Assembly (NCBI RefSeq): GCF_030315745.1
Contig: NZ_JASXSH010000020.1
Span: 25,530-89,529 of the forward strand
DNA length: 64,000 bases
Source: Gordonia heveisoli
GTDB lineage: Bacteria; Actinomycetota; Actinomycetes; Mycobacteriales; Mycobacteriaceae
Reading direction: 5' to 3'
Of this stretch, positions 10,236-19,188 are shown piece by piece. The position numbers and the translations under genes were made by a program. The notes below the pieces were generated by a model. It was not told where the DNA came from, made no database searches, and worked only from the letters and a program-made list of their open reading frames with translations. Position 1 is the stretch's first letter; each line of letters starts with the position of its first letter.

Positions 10236-10951
10236 ACCGCCCCCGCCGCTTTCGGTTCGATCGGCTTGCGCGGCTTGCGTTCCACCGCATCCGGTCGCCG
10301 CAGATACAGCGGCACGAGGGGTTCGGGGGTCACACCGTCGAGGACGGCCCGGGCCGCCACCGTCGCGAGCCCGGCGACCGTGGGCACCGTGACGAGCGGG
10401 GTGCCGCCGGTCCAGCCGACCAGCGCCAGCTGTGCCGGCGAGCCACCGGCCGCATCGAGGTCGACACCGGTGAGCGTCTGCGCCACCGTGGCAGGCGCCT
10501 GCACCTCGGGTCCGACGACCCGCTCGCCGTCGCGGTACAACGCCCAGTACACCTCGCGGCGACGGGCGTCGGTCACGGCGATGACCGTGGCGGAATCCGG
10601 CTGGGCCGCAACGGTGTCCGAAGCGATCGCATCGAGCGAGCACACGCCGTGGGCGGGAATCGACAGGGCGTCGGCAAAGGCCGCCCCGGTCGCCATCCCC
10701 ACCCGCAGCCCGGTGAACGGACCGGGTCCGGTACCGGTGACGACGGCGTCGAGTTCGCTGCGGGCAACGCCGGATTCGGCCAGGCATTCGGCCATCAGGG
10801 TGGTCAGCAGTTCGGCATGACGACGATGGTCGGCGACCGTCCGTTCCGCGAGCACCCGGATCCCGGTCTCGGCGATCTCGGCGATCCCGGTGACCACCGC
10901 GTCGGTCGCCGTGTCGACGATCAGGACACGCTTGCGCCCATCACTGCTCAT
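10232..10951 (-). CDS. tsaB: tRNA threonylcarbamoyladenosine biosynthesis protein TsaB
   Basis: TsaD-like but inactive partner that dimerises with TsaD for t6A synthesis. Seen: VLIVDTATDAVV at the N-terminus, HAELLTTLMAECL (about residues 41-53), the conserved TGTGPGPFTGLRVGMATG (about 68-85) and DARRREVYWALY (about 130-141). The ATG at 10951 was chosen because GGTGG lies upstream at a fair distance; ATGs at 10957 and 10987 are possible. It overlaps the end of tsaE by 11 bases. The C-terminus is a Lys/Pro/Arg-rich tail. Confidence 0.9.
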   Translation of the reverse strand: MSSDGRKRVLIVDTATDAVVTGIAEIAETGIRVLAERTVADHRRHAELLTTLMAECLAESGVARSELDAVVTGTGPGPFTGLRVGMATGAAFADALSIPAHGVCSLDAIASDTVAAQPDSATVIAVTDARRREVYWALYRDGERVVGPEVQAPATVAQTLTGVDLDAAGGSPAQLALVGWTGGTPLVTVPTVAGLATVAARAVLDGVTPEPLVPLYLRRPDAVERKPRKPIEPKAAGAV

Positions 10952-11387
10952 GTTCATCCACCCATTCCCATTCGGCATGTCGCACATCGGAATCCGGATC
11001 CCGACGAAGACGGACGATCAGATGCCGGTCGGTCAGACGTTCCACCACGCCCTCACCCCACTCGACCACCACGACGGTGTCGTCGAGGTCGGTGTCGAGG
11101 TCGAGCGCATCGAGTTCGTCGAGGCCACCGAGCCGATAGGCATCCACATGCACCATCCCCGGCCGTCCCGGCGTCTGCGGACGATGCTCGCGGGCGATGA
11201 TGAAGGTCGGCGAGGTGACCCGGCCGGCGACACCCAGTCCGGCCCCGATACCCCGAGCGAGCGCGGTCTTACCCGCGCCGAGCGGACCGTCGAGGATCAC
11301 CAGATCACCGGCCCGCAGGTCGGCGGCCAGTTCGGCGCCGAGCGCCTCGGTGTCGGCGACGTCGGGCAGTTCGCGGCGGGTCGTCAT
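10941..11387 (-). CDS. tsaE: tRNA threonylcarbamoyladenosine ATPase TsaE
   Basis: P-loop ATPase that drives turnover of the TsaB-TsaD complex. Walker A is GPLGAGKTALARG at about residues 34-46, followed by SPTFIIAREH (switch-like region) and HVDAYRLGGLDELDAL (about 81-96). VVVVEWGEGV is the Walker B-type strand. The ATG at 11387 overlaps the stop of the upstream alpha/beta hydrolase gene (ATGA) and gives the usual ~150-residue length. A start at 11405 would add six residues. Confidence 0.92.
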   Translation of the reverse strand: MTTRRELPDVADTEALGAELAADLRAGDLVILDGPLGAGKTALARGIGAGLGVAGRVTSPTFIIAREHRPQTPGRPGMVHVDAYRLGGLDELDALDLDTDLDDTVVVVEWGEGVVERLTDRHLIVRLRRDPDSDVRHAEWEWVDEHEQ

Positions 11388-12505
11388 CGCGTGCTCCGTT
11401 TCCACCAGCGTTCTCGCGGTGCCGGCGCGGCCACCCGCGCCCGATCGACGAGATCGGCGATCGCGTCGGTGACCAGTTCCGGCTGTTCCATCAGCACCAT
11501 GTGCCCGGCACCCTTGACGACCACCAGCCGCGAATCGGTGCCGAACTGCGCAAACATGTTCACCGAGTTCGGCAACGGCGTCAGCCGGTCCCGATCGCCG
11601 CAGACGACGACGGTGGGAACCTGTGCCAGAGTCGGCAGCGCGGTCGACTCGTCATGGGTCTCCAGCGCGTGCAGGAAGTTGACCAGGGTGTCGATCGGCG
11701 TGTTCTGGATCATCTTCTCGACGGCACGCCCCACCGCCGGGCTGTAGAAGCCCGGACCGAAACTCGCCGCGACGAGTACCGGTTCGAGTGCTTGCCGGGT
11801 GATGCCGCGGCCGGCCTGCACCAGGCGCGGCGCCCTGCGCACCGACACCCGGAAGGCGCCGACGACCGGATTGTGCAGTCCCTCACCGAGTCCGGCCTCG
11901 GTGATGCCGCGCGCCGCGGTGGCGACCAGTGCCACACCGGCGATCGGCCCGGACGCGGTGAACAGGCCCGGATGTCTGCGGGCCAGCGCCATCAACGCCA
12001 TCCCACCCATCGAATGCCCGACCAGCACCACCGGCCCGGACGGGGCGGTCGCCGCGATCACCGCGGCCACGTCGTCGGCGAGCTGACCGACGGTACAGGT
12101 GTCGTCGGGGGCCGGGTCGCTCTTGCCGTGGCCCCGATGATCGAAGAAGACCATTCGGATGTCGCGGTCGGCCCATTCGGCGGCCAGCTGTTCACGCTGG
12201 AAGTGCCACGCCGCCATGCGAAGACTGAACCCGTGCACGAAGACGACCGTCAGAGCCGGTTGTCCGCCGTCGGCCACCGCACCCAGGTCGACGGTACGGA
12301 CCGCCAGGTCGAGGCCGTCGGCGGTGGTGACGGTCCGCGGGTCGCCGTCATAGGTCGCGGTGAAGTCGATGTCGGCGAACGGATCGGTCCGGCCGGTGAC
12401 GCGTCTGCGGGCCATGTTGCGGGCCGCCCCGGCCACCGCGACACCCCCGAGTGCCGCGACCCCGGCGACACCCGCGAGTAGCCCGACCCGCCCCGAGTTC
12501 TCCAC
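11384..12505 (-). CDS. Membrane-anchored alpha/beta hydrolase
   Basis: Serine hydrolase of unknown substrate, 373 residues. An N-terminal hydrophobic segment (about residues 7-28, Gly/Ala/Val-rich) suggests membrane anchoring or export. The fold is clear: FVHGFSLRMAAW (oxyanion region, about 89-100), FFDHRGHGKSD (120-130), the nucleophile elbow VGHSMGG with Ser165, and late Asp (GDRDRLTPL) and His (VKGAGHMVLMEQPE) for the triad. The GTG start at 12505 overlaps the alr stop by one base. It is embedded between alr and the t6A genes, a neighbourhood conserved in Mycobacteriales, but its role there is not established. Confidence 0.85.
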   Translation of the reverse strand: MENSGRVGLLAGVAGVAALGGVAVAGAARNMARRRVTGRTDPFADIDFTATYDGDPRTVTTADGLDLAVRTVDLGAVADGGQPALTVVFVHGFSLRMAAWHFQREQLAAEWADRDIRMVFFDHRGHGKSDPAPDDTCTVGQLADDVAAVIAATAPSGPVVLVGHSMGGMALMALARRHPGLFTASGPIAGVALVATAARGITEAGLGEGLHNPVVGAFRVSVRRAPRLVQAGRGITRQALEPVLVAASFGPGFYSPAVGRAVEKMIQNTPIDTLVNFLHALETHDESTALPTLAQVPTVVVCGDRDRLTPLPNSVNMFAQFGTDSRLVVVKGAGHMVLMEQPELVTDAIADLVDRARVAAPAPRERWWKRSTR

Positions 12506-13677
12506 TACCGCCGATCCTGCCCGGATCCGTCGTCGACGCCCAGTTCGGCGGCCACGCTGCCGGTGTATCGCCGTACCGCACGTGCGCCGATACCCGAGAC
12601 GACCTCGTAGTCGATCGTGCCGATCGCGTCCGCCCAGTCCTTGGCGGTGGGACCACCGTGGGCACCCGTGCCGAAGAGTTCGGCCCGATCACCTTCGCGC
12701 ACCCCGCCACCGTCGGGACCCAGGTCGATGACCAGCTGATCCATGCAGACGCGGCCGATCCCGGCGAAATCCTGATCGCCGATGCGCACCGACAGCTTGC
12801 CCGAGAGCAGCCGCGGCACACCGTCGGCGTAGCCCGCCGGGAGCACCGCAACGGTGGTGTCGTACGGGGCAATCCAGGTGTGGCTGTAGGAAACACCTTG
12901 TCCGGCAGCCACTTTCTTGACCAACGCGACCTCGGCGGACAGTGTCATCACCGGGATCAGACCGAAGTCCCCTCGATCGGGCAGCGGTGTCCGGCCATAG
13001 AGTGCGATACCCGGCCGGACCAGGTCGCGAGCCAGATCCGGTCGGCTCAGGGCGGCTGGTGAATTCGCCAGATGAACCACCTCGGGCGCCACCCCGGCGC
13101 GCGTGAGATCGGCGACGGCGGCGTCGAGCCGGGCGGCCTGTGCGTCGTTGAGAGGATGATCGGGTTCATCGCCACGCACCAGATGACACATTGCCGCGCG
13201 CACCCGCACCGCGTCCTCGGCGTGGGCCTTGGCCAGCGATTCGGTGAAGCTCTGCCATTCGTCGACGGCCACGCCGCTGCGATTGAGACCGGTGTCCACC
13301 TTCACCGACACGGTGGCCGTCGTCCCCGATTCCCGGGCGGCGGCCACCACCGCCGCCAGCTGCCGCTCCGAGGACAGTGCGATGTCGATGCCGGCAGCGA
13401 TACCGGCGGCAAAATCTGCGCTGGGGGCATGCAACCACGAGGTGATGTGCGCATCGATGCCCGCCGCACGTAGGTCCAGGGCCTCGGTCAGATGTGCGAC
13501 GCCGAGTTCGGCCGCGCCCGCCGCGATGGCGGCCCGGGCCACCGGTACCGCACCGTGACCGTAGGCGTCGGCCTTCACGACCGCCAGGACATCGGCGTGT
13601 GAGGCGGCTCGCAGGATGGCGACATTGTTCGCGATCGCGTCGAGATCAACGGTCGCGGTCAGGGCAGATGCAGTCAT
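12505..13677 (-). CDS. alr: Alanine racemase
   Basis: PLP enzyme that interconverts L- and D-alanine for peptidoglycan synthesis; cytoplasmic. The PLP lysine is K35 in LAVVKADAYGHGA. The PLP-phosphate and substrate elements appear in order: HITSWLH, VKVDTGLNRSGV (about residues 127-138), the catalytic tyrosine in GVSYSHTW (about 265), and GRVCMDQLVIDLG (about 302). The ATG at 13677 starts at TASALTATVDLDAI, where the family normally begins; an upstream frame start at 13722 adds 15 unconserved residues. It heads the chain that continues through the hydrolase to tsaD. Confidence 0.95.
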   Translation of the reverse strand: MTASALTATVDLDAIANNVAILRAASHADVLAVVKADAYGHGAVPVARAAIAAGAAELGVAHLTEALDLRAAGIDAHITSWLHAPSADFAAGIAAGIDIALSSERQLAAVVAAARESGTTATVSVKVDTGLNRSGVAVDEWQSFTESLAKAHAEDAVRVRAAMCHLVRGDEPDHPLNDAQAARLDAAVADLTRAGVAPEVVHLANSPAALSRPDLARDLVRPGIALYGRTPLPDRGDFGLIPVMTLSAEVALVKKVAAGQGVSYSHTWIAPYDTTVAVLPAGYADGVPRLLSGKLSVRIGDQDFAGIGRVCMDQLVIDLGPDGGGVREGDRAELFGTGAHGGPTAKDWADAIGTIDYEVVSGIGARAVRRYTGSVAAELGVDDGSGQDRR

Positions 13678-13741
13678 ATCGCCACCATTGTCCCAGATCG
13701 GCGCCACCGGGTTAATCCGCACCGACGGCGCGTGTGTGTGG

Positions 13742-15172
13742 TCAGCTCACGCGGATCGCGCGGATTGCCTCGCGCAGGGCGGCGAGCAGGTTCGACGCGC
13801 CGATCGGCGCCCCGCGCGCGGCCCGGGCTGCGGCGTGCGCGTGCACCCGCGCCGCAGCGGCCCCGGCGATGCGCGGTTCGAGTCCGGCCGCCAGCAGCGC
13901 GCCCGCGATTCCGGAGAGTACGTCACCGGCTCCCGCGGTGGCGGCCCACGACGACCCGGCGTCGTTGCCGTACACGATGCCGTCAGGCCCCGCGACCAGC
14001 GTGATACGCCCCTTGAGCAGAACGGTCACCCCCCAGTCGGCGGCCAGGGCGGTTACCGCGGCCAGCCGGTCGTCGGGCAGGCGTGTTCCGCGCAGCCGGC
14101 CGAACTCACCCGCATGCGGGGTAAGCAGTGTCGGGGCGCCGCGTCCGACGACCAGTTCCGGGTGACCGGCGAGCAGTGTCAGAGCGTCGGCGTCCACGAG
14201 TACTGGCACGTCGGTGGCCAGAACTGTGCGCAGCGTGGCGAGTGCGGCGTCGTCGGTGCCGCCGCCCGGACCGACGACCCATGCCTGGACCCGGCCGGCG
14301 TCGGCGAGGTCGGGCACCGCGACGACCTCCGGCCACCGGCCGACGACCTCCGCATGGGCCGAACCCACATATCGGGTCATCCCGGATGTCGTGGTAACCG
14401 CGGCCCCGGCGCAGAGGACGGCGGCCCCCGGATAGCGGTGCGAGCCTGCGATGATCCCGACGACACCCTGGGTGTATTTGTCGTCGTGCGGCCCGGGTAC
14501 CGGCCACCGTCGGCCGATCTCGGCGTCGGTCAGTGACCACAGCGTCCCGGGCGGCACCGCGTCATCGGCGCGGATCCCTATGTCGGCGACGATGATTCGC
14601 CCGCATTGTGGGGCAGCCAGCAGGTGGGCGTTGCGTCGGACGCCGAAGGTGACGGTGATGTCGGCGGCGACGGCCGGGTCGTGCACGACGCCGGTGTCGG
14701 CGTCGACTCCCGAAGGGAGGTCGACACTCACCACGCAGGTGCCCGGTTCGAGGGCGGCGAAGGCGGCGGCGGCCGGTGGGCGCAGCGGGCCGCGCCCACC
14801 GATACCCACCACACCGTCGATGACGACGTCGACGCGTGCGGCGAGGGCGTCGACGACCCGGCCACCCGCACGCCGGAAATACGCCAGCCCGGCGTCATGG
14901 GCCTTCTCCGGAGCCAGGAGCACCGCCTCGACGTCGGCCCCGCGGCGGGCGAGTCGGCCACCGGCGAACAGTGCGTCGCCACCGTTGTCGCCGGCACCGA
15001 CGACCAGTCCCACCCGGCGGCCGTAACACCCGCCACGGGCATCGAGTTCGGCGACGACCGCCTGGGCGACCGCGTGTGCGGCCCGTTGCATCAAGGTCCC
15101 GCCGGTCAGCAGATCCCCCGTCGCGGATTCGGCGGCGCGAATCGCGTCGGCGGTGAGGTGGCAGACCGGCAT
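13742..15172 (-). CDS. nnrD: Bifunctional NAD(P)H-hydrate epimerase / ADP-dependent dehydratase
   Basis: Repairs damaged NAD(P)H hydrates: the N-terminal YjeF_N domain (about residues 1-215) epimerises R- to S-NADHX and the C-terminal carbohydrate-kinase-like domain (about 225-476) dehydrates it. Seen: VGAGDNGGDALFAGGRLA (about 56-73), SVDLPSGVDADTG (about 149-161), then VVGPGGGTDD, LVDADALTLLA, LTPHAGEFGRL and the catalytic ATAGAGDVLSGIAGALLA near residue 420. Length is normal. It is separated from glmS by only 10 bases. In M. tuberculosis gadB lies between alr and nnrD; here it is absent. Confidence 0.93.
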   Translation of the reverse strand: MPVCHLTADAIRAAESATGDLLTGGTLMQRAAHAVAQAVVAELDARGGCYGRRVGLVVGAGDNGGDALFAGGRLARRGADVEAVLLAPEKAHDAGLAYFRRAGGRVVDALAARVDVVIDGVVGIGGRGPLRPPAAAAFAALEPGTCVVSVDLPSGVDADTGVVHDPAVAADITVTFGVRRNAHLLAAPQCGRIIVADIGIRADDAVPPGTLWSLTDAEIGRRWPVPGPHDDKYTQGVVGIIAGSHRYPGAAVLCAGAAVTTTSGMTRYVGSAHAEVVGRWPEVVAVPDLADAGRVQAWVVGPGGGTDDAALATLRTVLATDVPVLVDADALTLLAGHPELVVGRGAPTLLTPHAGEFGRLRGTRLPDDRLAAVTALAADWGVTVLLKGRITLVAGPDGIVYGNDAGSSWAATAGAGDVLSGIAGALLAAGLEPRIAGAAAARVHAHAAARAARGAPIGASNLLAALREAIRAIRVS

Positions 15173-15182
15173 CGCGGGGACG

Positions 15183-17045
15183 CTATTCGACGGTGACGGA
15201 CTTGGCCAGGTTGCGTGGCTTGTCGACGTCGTACCCGCGGGCCTGGGCCACGCTCGCCGCGAACACCTGCAGCGGCACCGTCGAGACCAGCGGCTGCAAC
15301 AGCGTCGGCGTCTTCGGAATGGGGATGAACTCGTCGGCCACCGCGCGGGCGGCCTCGTCGTCGGCCTCCGCGATCACGATGGTGCGCGCACCGCGGGCCT
15401 GGATCTCGCGGATGTTGCTGACCATCTTCGAATGCAGCACCGCCCGGCCGTCCGCCGATGGCATCACGGTGATCACCGGCAGACCGTCCTCGATGAGTGC
15501 GATCGGACCGTGCTTGAGTTCACCCGCGGCAAAGCCCTCGGCATGCATGTAGGCCAACTCTTTGAGTTTGAGTGCGCCTTCCAATGCCACCGGGTACCCG
15601 ACGTGGCGACCGATGAACAGCACGGTGTTGTGATGCGCGAGCGAGCGGGCCAGATCTCGCACCGGCTCCATCGTCTCCAGTACCGCGGCGACCGCATCCG
15701 ACATCGCCTCCATCGCCACGAACTCGCGAGCGACCTCGTCGGCGTATTTGGTGCCACGAGCCTGGGCCAACGCCAGACCGACCAGATAGGCCGCCGCGAT
15801 CTGCGCCAGGAAGCATTTCGTTGATGCGACACCGATCTCGGGGCCGGCATGGGTGTAGAGCACGGCATCGGACTCGCGTGGGATCTGCGCGCCGTTGGTG
15901 TTGCAGATGGCCAGCACGCGGGCTTTCTGGTCCTTGGCGTGGCGGACCGCCTCGAGGGTGTCCGCGGTCTCACCCGACTGGGAGATCGCGACCACGAGTG
16001 TCGACCGGTCGAGGACCGGGTCCCGATAGCGGAACTCGCTGGCCAATTCGACCTCGACGGGCAACCGGGTCCAGTGTTCGATCGCATACTTCGCCAGCAT
16101 GCCCGCGTGATAGGCGGTACCGCAGGCGACGACGAACACCTTGTCGATGTCGCGCAGGTCGTCGTCGGTCAGGCGCTGCTCGTCGAGGACGATGCGCCCC
16201 CCTTCGAGGTGCCCCATCAGAGTGTCGGCGATCGCGCGCGGTTGTTCGGCGATCTCCTTGAGCATGAAGAAGTCGTAGCCACCCTTCTCGGCGGCCGCGA
16301 GATCCCAGTCGATGTGGAAGGGCTTGCCGGCCCGCGGATTCCGGTCGAAATCGGTGATCTCGTAAGTGTCCGCGGTGATCACCACGACCTCGTCCTGACC
16401 GAGCTCTACCGCGTCGCGGGTGTGTTCAATGAAGGCCGTGACATCGGATCCGACGAACATCTCGCCCTTGCCGACGCCGACGACGAGCGGCGTCGACCGG
16501 CGGGCCGCGACGATCGTGCCGGGATGGTCGGAATGGGTGAACACCAGGGTGAACGCGCCTTCGAGCCGTTGCAGCGCGGCGTAGGCACTCGCGACGAAGT
16601 CCCCCGCGGTCGCCCCGGTCGCGTATTCACGCTCCAGTAGGTGGACCGCGGTTTCGGTGTCGGTGTCGGAGGCGAATTCGATACCCGCTTCTTCGAGTTC
16701 GGCACGCAATGGTGCGTAATTCTCGATGATGCCGTTGTGCACCACGGCGATCTTGCCGTCGGTGCTGACGTGCGGATGGGCGTTGCGATCGGTGGGCTTG
16801 CCGTGGGTGGCCCAGCGGGTGTGGCCCATGCCGGTGGTTCCGGTCAGGCCGTCGCGGCCGATCGTCGCGATCTGCTTGTCGAGATTCTCCAGGCGTCCCG
16901 CCCGCTTCTGGATGGCGGTGTTGCCCTGACCATCGACGATGGCGACTCCGGCCGAGTCGTAGCCGCGGTATTCCATCCGCCGCAGGGCCTCGACAACGAT
17001 GTCCAGGGCGTCACGTTGCCCCACGTATCCGACAATTCCGCACAT
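15183..17045 (-). CDS. glmS: Glutamine-fructose-6-phosphate aminotransferase (isomerizing)
   Basis: First enzyme of UDP-GlcNAc synthesis; converts fructose-6-phosphate and glutamine to glucosamine-6-phosphate. The N-terminal nucleophile cysteine (CGIVGYVGQRDA) follows the initiator Met directly. The glutaminase domain shows RRMEYRGYDSAGVA, GMGHTRWATHGKP and NAHPH. The two SIS sugar-isomerase domains follow (CGTAYHAG, ISQSGETADTL; later RHVGYPVALEGALKLKEL), and the protein ends with the conserved AKSVTVE. The length of 620 residues is normal. It pairs functionally with glmM in the same region. Confidence 0.97.
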   Translation of the reverse strand: MCGIVGYVGQRDALDIVVEALRRMEYRGYDSAGVAIVDGQGNTAIQKRAGRLENLDKQIATIGRDGLTGTTGMGHTRWATHGKPTDRNAHPHVSTDGKIAVVHNGIIENYAPLRAELEEAGIEFASDTDTETAVHLLEREYATGATAGDFVASAYAALQRLEGAFTLVFTHSDHPGTIVAARRSTPLVVGVGKGEMFVGSDVTAFIEHTRDAVELGQDEVVVITADTYEITDFDRNPRAGKPFHIDWDLAAAEKGGYDFFMLKEIAEQPRAIADTLMGHLEGGRIVLDEQRLTDDDLRDIDKVFVVACGTAYHAGMLAKYAIEHWTRLPVEVELASEFRYRDPVLDRSTLVVAISQSGETADTLEAVRHAKDQKARVLAICNTNGAQIPRESDAVLYTHAGPEIGVASTKCFLAQIAAAYLVGLALAQARGTKYADEVAREFVAMEAMSDAVAAVLETMEPVRDLARSLAHHNTVLFIGRHVGYPVALEGALKLKELAYMHAEGFAAGELKHGPIALIEDGLPVITVMPSADGRAVLHSKMVSNIREIQARGARTIVIAEADDEAARAVADEFIPIPKTPTLLQPLVSTVPLQVFAASVAQARGYDVDKPRNLAKSVTVE

Positions 17046-17076
17046 AGGTAGTCAGGGTACCCGGCGGGACGCCGGA

Positions 17077-18060
17077 TCAGCCTTCCCGCGTGGCCTGCGC
17101 CCGCCCGGCGAGTGCACCGGCCAGTTTGGCTCCCGGTCCGCGTTTGGCGGTCGTGGCACCGAACAATCGGGCAATTCGGTCGAGTTCCTCCACCGGCGGG
17201 TCGTCGAGGTCGACGTTGGCCAGCGCCCCGAGCAGTTCCTCCGGGTCGCCGAATGCCTGGTATTCGTCATCGCCGGTGAGCGTTTCCAGTAGAAAGCCGG
17301 TCAGCACTGCCCGGACCTGGGCATGGGTTTTCGGTTCGATGCCGGGTTTGCCGAGCAACGCCCCGATCGACCGGCGCTCCACGAGTCCCCGGGACGTGGC
17401 GCCGACCACGGTGCGCAACGCCACACTCCCCTCGACTGCGTCTGCTCCGTATTCCAGGGCCAGCGGCAGCCCGTTCTCGGCGACGGTGTCGAGATAGCCG
17501 GATCCCGCGACGATGAGACCTGGGGCGGTCACGGTACGGGCGGCGGGCAGCAGGCCGGGGGTGGTCGGCGCCGGGAACAGCGCCGCGACAGCCTTCACCG
17601 GCGGGCCGGGTTGCCCCTGGATGACGGAGTCGGAGGCGGCGATCACCGCGGCCGAGGCACCGAAGCCGTGTCCGGCGACCCCCAGCCGCTCGGGGTCGAC
17701 GCTGACCCGGCCGAAGCCGAGGGACACCCGCGCCGCGATCGTGAGCGATGACCGGAGGTCCGCGGCGAGCCCGACGTCGGAGGCGAGAATCCCCTTCTGG
17801 CCGTTCGGCGCGGCAACCACGATTCCCCAGGAGGCCAAGTGGTACATCAGATCCCGATACTTGGCCGGGTTGACCATCCAGCCGTGGCCGAATGCCACCG
17901 CGGGTAGGCCATCGCCGGTGTCGGGTGTGAAGATCTGGCCCGGCAGCCCGATCATGCCCAGGTCACCGCGCAGGACGCGGTGCGGCCCGCGATGGGCCAG
18001 CGCGGACATCAACTGCGCGGGAGTTCGGGACGGCTTGCGTCGACGCTTTTTGCCTGGCAC
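17077..18060 (-). CDS. Alpha/beta hydrolase-like protein with degenerate nucleophile
   Basis: A 327-residue protein with a dienelactone-hydrolase or PET-hydrolase-like fold: AVAFGHGWMVNPAKYRDLM (oxyanion-type loop, about residues 55-72), LASWGIVVAAPNG (75-87), RLGVAGHGFGASAAV (125-139) and a GSGYLDTVAENG stretch in the usual place of the acid residue. The elbow reads G-H-G132-F-G, so the serine nucleophile is glycine. It may be non-catalytic, for example a binding or scaffold protein. The GTG at 18060 opens with the basic VPGKKRRRKPSR; the frame upstream is a shadow of the next gene. No signal peptide is seen. It lies between glmS and three small helical genes. Confidence 0.75.
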   Translation of the reverse strand: MPGKKRRRKPSRTPAQLMSALAHRGPHRVLRGDLGMIGLPGQIFTPDTGDGLPAVAFGHGWMVNPAKYRDLMYHLASWGIVVAAPNGQKGILASDVGLAADLRSSLTIAARVSLGFGRVSVDPERLGVAGHGFGASAAVIAASDSVIQGQPGPPVKAVAALFPAPTTPGLLPAARTVTAPGLIVAGSGYLDTVAENGLPLALEYGADAVEGSVALRTVVGATSRGLVERRSIGALLGKPGIEPKTHAQVRAVLTGFLLETLTGDDEYQAFGDPEELLGALANVDLDDPPVEELDRIARLFGATTAKRGPGAKLAGALAGRAQATREG

Positions 18061-18070
18061 ACCGCACAGC

Positions 18071-18328
18071 CTATGCGTTTCTCCGCGACAGATGGGGACT
18101 ACCCTGCGCCATGTCGGCGGGAAGCAGGATGCCCGGCAGGTTGTCCTCGGCATCGGCTTGCGCCTGAAGCCGGGCACACAGCCGGTCGTCGGCGCCGACG
18201 TGGGCAGCCCGATGTGCCGCAAGCGCATCGGCGAGGTCGCGCTGGATGCCGGAGAGTTTCCGTGAGGCCGCTGCGACGTGCGCGGTCGCCATGCGTGCGA
18301 CCGCCTCGATCTGGTCGGCGGGATTCAC
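18071..18328 (-). CDS. Small helical protein, unknown function
   Basis: An 85-residue protein, not recognised. It is mostly one or two amphipathic helices (QIEAVARMATAHVAAASRK, then IQRDLADALAAHRAAHV) followed by a Gln/Asp-rich stretch and a short unstructured end. Its GTG start at 18328 overlaps the stop of the preceding 287-residue gene (GTGA), so the two are translationally coupled. It is the last of three coupled genes (19595 to 18071) that may form one functional unit. Confidence 0.6.
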   Translation of the reverse strand: MNPADQIEAVARMATAHVAAASRKLSGIQRDLADALAAHRAAHVGADDRLCARLQAQADAEDNLPGILLPADMAQGSPHLSRRNA

Positions 18329-19188
18329 TGGTCACCGGCCAGCGCGAGGTCACCGGCCGAGTCGGTGGTCCGCGGCCGGCTGCCGACAGGGTGGTCGGTT
18401 CCGCTCGCACTGTCGATGGCCCCAGGTTCTGTTTCGATCGTCAGCCGTAGCGGGACATCCGGTGTCGGCGTCTCGTCCTTGGTGGCGGCAATCCGGCGGT
18501 GGTCGGGCGCCGAGGGTTCCGGGTGAGAGGTCGCGATCCCACGCTCCTGCGGGTAGGGGTCGGCGCCCAGACCGTCTGCCGCGCCGTTGAGAATCTCCAG
18601 GATCTGCCCGATGCCATCGATGACGGCCTGCGACGATGTGAGGAACATCTGGAGTCGGGCGCCGATCTCCCCGACGGCCACCTCGTGCGGTACGCGTCCG
18701 GCGAAGACCGCCGCGCCCAATTCGGCGGGCGGGCAGTCGGCGACACCGGGATCGGCGAGGCGTGCGGTGGCCAGGAGGAAGGTGCGCAGCAGTCGGTCGA
18801 CGCCTGCAGCCGCGGCACTCGTCGCGTCGCTGAGCGTATGGAGCACATGCAGATCGGATTCCGCGCGGCGTTGGTGGGCGACCACGGCGCCGATCACCTC
18901 TCCCGACGACGAACTGCGCCAGGTGTGGTCGAGTCGGATCTGTTGTTCGGGAAGCCGATGCAACTGATCGGACAACACCCGGTTCGCCGACAGCAGACAT
19001 CGGGCATCGGCACTGAGGGCCGCGGCGTCGAATCGCCGGATCGCGGCCAACCGCGCACGCACCTCGTCGTCCGCGATCACCGACATCCCCAGGCTCCGCC
19101 CCACTCCCAGCGCGACGATGAGGCCGTCCACGCCCGCAGCCGCCTGTTCGTGGAGTTCGACCAGCGATGCCCCGGCCGACCTCACCAT
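18325..19188 (-). CDS. Helical protein with Pro/Thr-rich tail, type VII substrate-like
   Basis: A 287-residue protein not assignable to a named family with certainty. Residues 1-200 are long helices with a W-x-S motif (LDHTWRSSSSGEVIGAVVA, about residues 87-105), followed by helices LHTLSDATSAAAAGVDRLL and RLQMFLTSSQAVIDGIGQIL. This pattern recalls WXG/EspB-type type VII secretion substrates. Residues 205-287 are low-complexity and rich in Pro, Thr, Asp and Ser. The ATG at 19188 (or the GTG at 19185, which overlaps the previous stop as GTGA) has GGCGGA upstream. It is coupled on both sides to small genes. The secretion link is inference from fold-like pattern and the ESX-4 cluster 7 kb away. 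Confidence 0.65.
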   Translation of the reverse strand: MVRSAGASLVELHEQAAAGVDGLIVALGVGRSLGMSVIADDEVRARLAAIRRFDAAALSADARCLLSANRVLSDQLHRLPEQQIRLDHTWRSSSSGEVIGAVVAHQRRAESDLHVLHTLSDATSAAAAGVDRLLRTFLLATARLADPGVADCPPAELGAAVFAGRVPHEVAVGEIGARLQMFLTSSQAVIDGIGQILEILNGAADGLGADPYPQERGIATSHPEPSAPDHRRIAATKDETPTPDVPLRLTIETEPGAIDSASGTDHPVGSRPRTTDSAGDLALAGDQ

